From assembly GCA_007116995.1 (NCBI GenBank), contig SKHL01000086.1, positions 1 through 8,114 on the forward strand: DNA of 8,114 nt, written 5' to 3'. A program made the translations under genes and the position numbers. Below, in pieces: positions 6,218-8,114 of this stretch. The notes beneath the pieces were generated by a model. That model did no database searches and was not told the origin of the DNA. It saw only the letters and a list, made by a program, of their open reading frames with translations. Source of the stretch: Limnochordia bacterium (GTDB taxonomy: Bacteria; Bacillota; Limnochordia; Darwinibacteriales; DTU012). Every line of letters starts with the position of its first letter. The first letter of the stretch is position 1.

Positions 6218-6310
6218 TGGCGGAGAGAGGGGGATTCGAACCCCCGAGAGGCTTGTGACCTCTACACGATTTCCAGTCGTGCCTGTTCAGCCAGACTCCA
6301 GCATCTCTCC
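6218..6310 (-). tRNA. tRNA-Ser (anticodon GGA)
   Basis: 93 nt with encoded CCA. Acceptor GGAGAGA pairs with TCTCTCC. The anticodon stem CACGA/TCGTG encloses the loop CTGGAAA, so the anticodon is GGA (reads UCC/UCU). A long class II variable arm and the T arm GGGGGTTCGAATCCCCC are present, as expected for serine. It is the second of a tandem pair, 28 nt after tRNA-Ser(CGA). Confidence 0.96.
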
Positions 6311-6338
6311 ATGATATCTATACAGTTATGAAAGTCAA

Positions 6339-6430
6339 TGGCGGAGAGGGTGGGATTTGAACCCACGGGACACCTAATGGCATCCAACGGTTTTCGAGAC
6401 CGCCACATTCGGCCACTCTGTCACCTCTCC
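6339..6430 (-). tRNA. tRNA-Ser (anticodon CGA)
   Basis: 92 nt with encoded CCA. Acceptor GGAGAGG pairs with CCTCTCC. The anticodon stem GCGGT/ACCGT encloses CTCGAAA, giving anticodon CGA (reads UCG). It has a long variable arm and a T loop with TTCAAAT. Its first 10 nt overlap the last codons and stop codon of tadA on the same strand. Confidence 0.95.
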
Positions 6431-6891
6431 GAATTATAGATATTACGCGTTCGTAAATCCTGAAAAAAATCCTTTAGCAATTGGCTACATGCCTCTTCAC
6501 AGATACCGGCCATTACCTGGACACAATGGTTTAAACGCTTATCTTCTACTATATTCATTAGGGATGACACAGCACCAGCTTTCAGATCATAAGCACCAAA
6601 TACAACTTGTTGTAGTCGCGCATTGACAATCGCTCCGGCACACATTGGACAGGGCTCCAGTGTAACATAGAGATCCGCGCCTGTCAACCTCCATGTTCCT
6701 AAAGTCCGGGCTGCCTGCTTAATGGCGATTATTTCTGCATGAGCCGTCGGATCTTGCAACGATTCCCTTTGGTTGTAGCCTTGACCAATGACAACCTCGT
6801 CTTTGACAATAATCGCTCCAATTGGCACTTCGCCAATAGCGAGAGCCCTCTTAGCTTCAATTATCGCTTGCTCCATGTAAACCCTATTCAT
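6421..6891 (-). CDS. tadA: tRNA-specific adenosine deaminase TadA
   Basis: 156 residues from ATG 6891. Deaminates A34 to inosine in tRNA-Arg(ACG), widening CGN decoding; acts as a zinc-dependent homodimer. Motifs: HAE near 51-53 (zinc His and proton-shuttling Glu) and PCPMC near 80-84 (zinc cysteines), with GEVPIGA and the N-terminal helix also typical. The start is uncertain: ATG 6891 lies in the last copy of a 10-bp tandem repeat, GTG 6894 is directly before it, and ATG 6876 is another in-frame choice; none has a strong Shine-Dalgarno. A sigma-A promoter at 6947-6975 drives it. The stop TGA (6423-6421) falls within the 5' end of tRNA-Ser(CGA), a 10-nt same-strand overlap. tadA upstream of the SRP RNA and dnaX is conserved in B. 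subtilis. Confidence 0.94.
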   Translation of the reverse strand: MNRVYMEQAIIEAKRALAIGEVPIGAIIVKDEVVIGQGYNQRESLQDPTAHAEIIAIKQAARTLGTWRLTGADLYVTLEPCPMCAGAIVNARLQQVVFGAYDLKAGAVSSLMNIVEDKRLNHCVQVMAGICEEACSQLLKDFFQDLRTRNIYNSER

Positions 6892-6934
6892 CACTATTCA
6901 TCACTATTCATCACTATTCATCACTATTCTCCAC
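6885..6934. repeat. 10-bp tandem repeat at the tadA start
   Basis: Four perfect head-to-tail copies of TATTCATCAC (6885-6924) plus a degenerate fifth, TATTCTCCAC (6925-6934). On the minus strand the unit is GTGATGAATA. The copy nearest tadA supplies its ATG. Each complete upstream unit opens a five-residue mini-ORF (MNSDE) whose TAG stop lies 2 nt before the ATG two units further on. Confidence 0.95.
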
Positions 6935-6946
6935 GATTACTTCAAT

Positions 6947-6975
6947 ACTATACCATCAAATTCTATAAAATGCAA
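6947..6975 (-). promoter_or_regulatory. Sigma-A promoter for tadA and tRNA-Ser genes
   Basis: Minus strand TTGCAT (6975-6970), 17-nt spacer, TATAGT (6952-6947). It lies between the small Cys-rich gene and the tandem repeat, so the repeat would form most of the tadA leader. Confidence 0.65.
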
Positions 6976-6981
6976 GAGTCC

Positions 6982-7146
6982 CTATGTATGTCTGCGATTA
7001 AACATATCTGCTTTGTCTATTAGGTCATAGGTTAGCTTGCGATTTGCCTTAAAGCAAAGAACTCCCCCATTATTAAACCCACCACAATATTCACATGTTA
7101 AACAGCGATTTGGGCGTACTTCGCGTTTTCTCTGCGGGCATGTCAT
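6982..7146 (-). CDS. Small cysteine-rich protein, possible zinc-ribbon
   Basis: 54 residues, not a family I can name. It begins MTCPQRKREVRPNRC and has cysteines at 3, 15, 18, 21 and 31, with CxxCxxC at 15-21 and GGVLC at 27-31. This resembles small metal-binding proteins common in anaerobic Firmicutes. The C-terminal part is basic and polar. Support for coding is a strong AGGGGGG Shine-Dalgarno with suitable spacing to ATG 7146, a sigma-A promoter at 7191-7220 and the non-random cysteine pattern. A second ATG four bases on, in another frame, gives only a 16-residue peptide without this pattern. A palindrome just upstream of the -35 suggests regulated expression. Confidence 0.62.
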   Translation of the reverse strand: MTCPQRKREVRPNRCLTCEYCGGFNNGGVLCFKANRKLTYDLIDKADMFNRRHT

Positions 7147-7190
7147 TTAGTATTGTCACCCCCCTTAACATAAATTATAGCATTGCATTG

Positions 7191-7220
7191 ATTATACTGA
7201 ACTAAACCTGCCCTAGTCAA
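7191..7220 (-). promoter_or_regulatory. Promoter for the small Cys-rich gene
   Basis: Minus strand TTGACT (7220-7215), 18-nt spacer, TATAAT (7196-7191). A second TATAAT lies downstream at 7179-7174 without a good -35. Confidence 0.68.
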
Positions 7221-7238
7221 TAAGAATTGTTATTCTTA
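7221..7238. promoter_or_regulatory. Candidate operator palindrome
   Basis: TAAGAAT (7221-7227), TGTT, ATTCTTA (7232-7238): a perfect 7-bp dyad immediately abutting the -35 of the 7191-7220 promoter. AT-rich dyads of this sort are typical of Fur/PerR-like or MarR-like sites, but the sequence does not match a consensus I can name. It is not followed by a T-run, so it is not a terminator. Confidence 0.45.
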
Positions 7239-7246
7239 ACACAAAG

Positions 7247-7275
7247 TTAAAAGCCCCGATCGAAATCGGGACTTT
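7247..7275 (-). terminator. Rho-independent terminator of the first SASP gene
   Basis: Minus strand stem CCCGAT (7270-7265), TTCG loop, ATCGGG (7260-7255), followed by GCTTTTAACTTT. It lies 11 nt past the SASP stop codon. Confidence 0.82.
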
Positions 7276-7286
7276 TGCTGATCCTA

Positions 7287-7577
7287 TTATTGTTCGTTAG
7301 GATTTTGGGCCGAAGTGAAACCAGTTTGCTGAGCATCTGGCTCTGAGCCAAAACCGCCCTGCTGGTTAATTAAAGATTGTTCAGCAGCGGCGATCATGCG
7401 CCGAACCATATGTCCTCCAACTGAACCACATTCTCGTGAGGAAATATTGCCCCAGTATCCAGACTCATACTCTGAGTTAATTCCCAGCTCAGAGGCTACT
7501 TCATATTTAAATCTATCCATAGCTTGGGCCGCTTGAGGAACTAACTTCTGGTTTCTGCTTTTTCTGCCGCGTGCCAT
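7287..7577 (-). CDS. Alpha/beta-type small acid-soluble spore protein
   Basis: 96 residues. Such proteins coat spore DNA, push it toward an A-like form and protect it from UV and heat, then are degraded at germination. Visible: LVPQAAQAMDRFKYEVASELGI with the expected germination protease (GPR) site after Glu30, and the DNA-binding motif SSRECGSVGGHMVRRMI at about 46-62. Unlike the ~65-72 residue Bacillus proteins it has an inserted GYWGN and a Gln-rich tail ending NPNEQ. ATG 7577 has GGAGG (7589-7585) with 7 nt spacing; an upstream in-frame start at 7601 would run through the ribosome binding site. It is a tandem paralogue of the gene at 7712-8038. No clear sigma-G promoter was found. Confidence 0.94.
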   Translation of the reverse strand: MARGRKSRNQKLVPQAAQAMDRFKYEVASELGINSEYESGYWGNISSRECGSVGGHMVRRMIAAAEQSLINQQGGFGSEPDAQQTGFTSAQNPNEQ

Positions 7578-7668
7578 CTTGTCACCTCCCTCGGACTCCA
7601 CTACTAATATAACCGGTCATAACACCTGCTAAACTGGGAATACCCATCAGTAATGGAAGGAAAGTGAG

Positions 7669-7701
7669 AAGGCAGAAACACCAAAGTGTATCTGCCTTTT
7701 T
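7669..7701 (-). terminator. Probable terminator between the two SASP genes
   Basis: Stem AAGGCAGA (7669-7676)/TCTGCCTT (7691-7698), continued after one mismatch by ACAC/GTGT around a 4-nt loop. On the minus strand, following the upstream SASP gene, the tail is CTTCTCACTTTCC, which is T-rich but interrupted. The + strand tail is a cleaner T5. Confidence 0.68.
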
Positions 7702-7711
7702 CGAAGAGTAT

Positions 7712-8038
7712 CTAGTATTGTGTTTGTTGCTCGTTAGGATTGTGTGCAACACTTTGACCTTGTTGTGCATCTGGTTCTAATGGAAAACCAGACCCGCTAT
7801 TGCGGAATCCTTGTTGAGGAGATTGACCCGCTAGTGACTGCTCTGCAGCAGCGATCATACGACGAACCATATGTCCACCTACGGCGCCACATTCCCGTGA
7901 AGAAATGTTACCCCAATAACCAGATTTGTAATCGTTGTTAATGCCTAGTTCAGAGGCTACCTCATACTTGAATTGATCTAATGCTTGATATGCTTGAGGG
8001 ACCACTTTTTGATTAGTACTACCTGAACCTCGTGCCAT
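7712..8038 (-). CDS. Alpha/beta-type small acid-soluble spore protein
   Basis: 108 residues; paralogue of the protein at 7287-7577 with near-identical cores. The GPR cleavage context YEVASE/LGI is at 25-33, the DNA-binding motif SSRECGAVGGHMVRRMI at about 46-62, and the tail Gln/Ser/Gly-rich with a shared EPDAQQ...NPNEQ ending. The N-terminal loop and tail differ more than the core, consistent with an older tandem duplication under purifying selection on the DNA-binding part. Start ATG 8038 follows AAGGAGGTGA with a 10-nt spacer from GGAGG. The leader has an inverted/direct repeat set (8054-8092). Any sigma-G promoter is probably at or beyond the right edge. Confidence 0.94.
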   Translation of the reverse strand: MARGSGSTNQKVVPQAYQALDQFKYEVASELGINNDYKSGYWGNISSRECGAVGGHMVRRMIAAAEQSLAGQSPQQGFRNSGSGFPLEPDAQQGQSVAHNPNEQQTQY

Positions 8039-8053
8039 CTAAATTTCACCTCC

Positions 8054-8092
8054 TTATCCTGGTGCACTCTTATCCTGCCCTGAACAGGATAA
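8054..8092 (-). promoter_or_regulatory. Repeat set in SASP leader with alternative pairings
   Basis: On the minus strand TTATCCTG (8092-8085) is followed by two copies of its complement, CAGGATAA (8077-8070 and 8061-8054). The first pairing gives an 8-bp hairpin with a 7-nt loop. The second would extend to the AA at the start of the AAGGAGG ribosome binding site. A role in translation control is inference only. Confidence 0.45.
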
Positions 8093-8114
8093 ATATAAGC
8101 AAGTAGACTTTTGG

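Noticed and set aside
6311..6338. TTGACT-16-TATCAT between the two tRNA-Ser genes as a promoter
   Set aside because: The -10 hexamer would directly abut the mature tRNA 5' end, so initiation would fall inside the tRNA.
6885..6934. CRISPR array
   Set aside because: The repeat is 10 bp, contiguous and has no spacers, so it is a simple tandem repeat.
7582..7770. Minus-strand 62-codon frame with a hydrophobic stretch between the SASP genes
   Set aside because: It starts inside the upstream SASP gene in another frame, crosses the terminator hairpin and has no ribosome binding site.

Overview
The window looks like chromosome from an endospore-forming, low-to-moderate GC Clostridia member. My inference is the Desulfosporosinus/Desulfitobacterium/Peptococcaceae side of the Firmicutes, but the sequence alone does not fix the genus. 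The evidence is two alpha/beta-type small acid-soluble spore proteins, the sporulation protein BofA, a long Bacillus-type SRP RNA with an Alu domain, strong AGGAGG ribosome binding sites and consensus sigma-A promoters.

The backbone reads on the minus strand (right to left) and follows the gene order known from Bacillus subtilis: tadA, SRP RNA (scr), dnaX, ybaB/yaaK, recR, yaaL, bofA, then an rRNA operon. The rRNA genes lie beyond position 1. What is visible is their promoter (239-267), a folded leader and a boxA-like element (86-100). Departures from that order are: a + strand YedK/HMCES-type abasic-site protein gene between bofA and the rRNA promoter; two tRNA-Ser genes directly abutting tadA; a + strand DUF1540 gene; and a GNAT-domain gene between the tRNAs and the SRP RNA.

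Layout: 1-267 rRNA leader and promoter (-). 285-440 structured intergenic element, copy 1. 466-1140 YedK/HMCES (+). 1153-1419 bofA (-). 1485-1613 structured element, copy 2. 1620-1910 yaaL (-). 1978-2574 recR (-). 2574-2894 ybaB (-). 2924-4603 dnaX (-). 4641-4908 SRP RNA (-). 4923-5840 GNAT protein (-). 5992-6162 DUF1540 (+). 6218-6430 two tRNA-Ser genes (-). 6421-6891 tadA (-). 6885-6934 10-bp tandem repeat. 6982-7146 small Cys-rich protein (-). 7287-7577 and 7712-8038 two SASP genes (-).

The backbone joins information processing (tRNA wobble deamination, protein targeting, replication clamp loading, recombinational repair, rRNA synthesis) with a sporulation checkpoint. The less ordinary signals lie between genes. 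There are two diverged copies of a structured element whose stem has changed while the loop core is kept. The yaaL ribosome binding site sits in a hairpin that starts just after the recR stop codon. The tadA stop codon lies inside the 5' end of a tRNA gene. A tandem repeat places nested mini-ORFs at the tadA start. The SASP leader has a copy arrangement that allows alternative pairing near its ribosome binding site.
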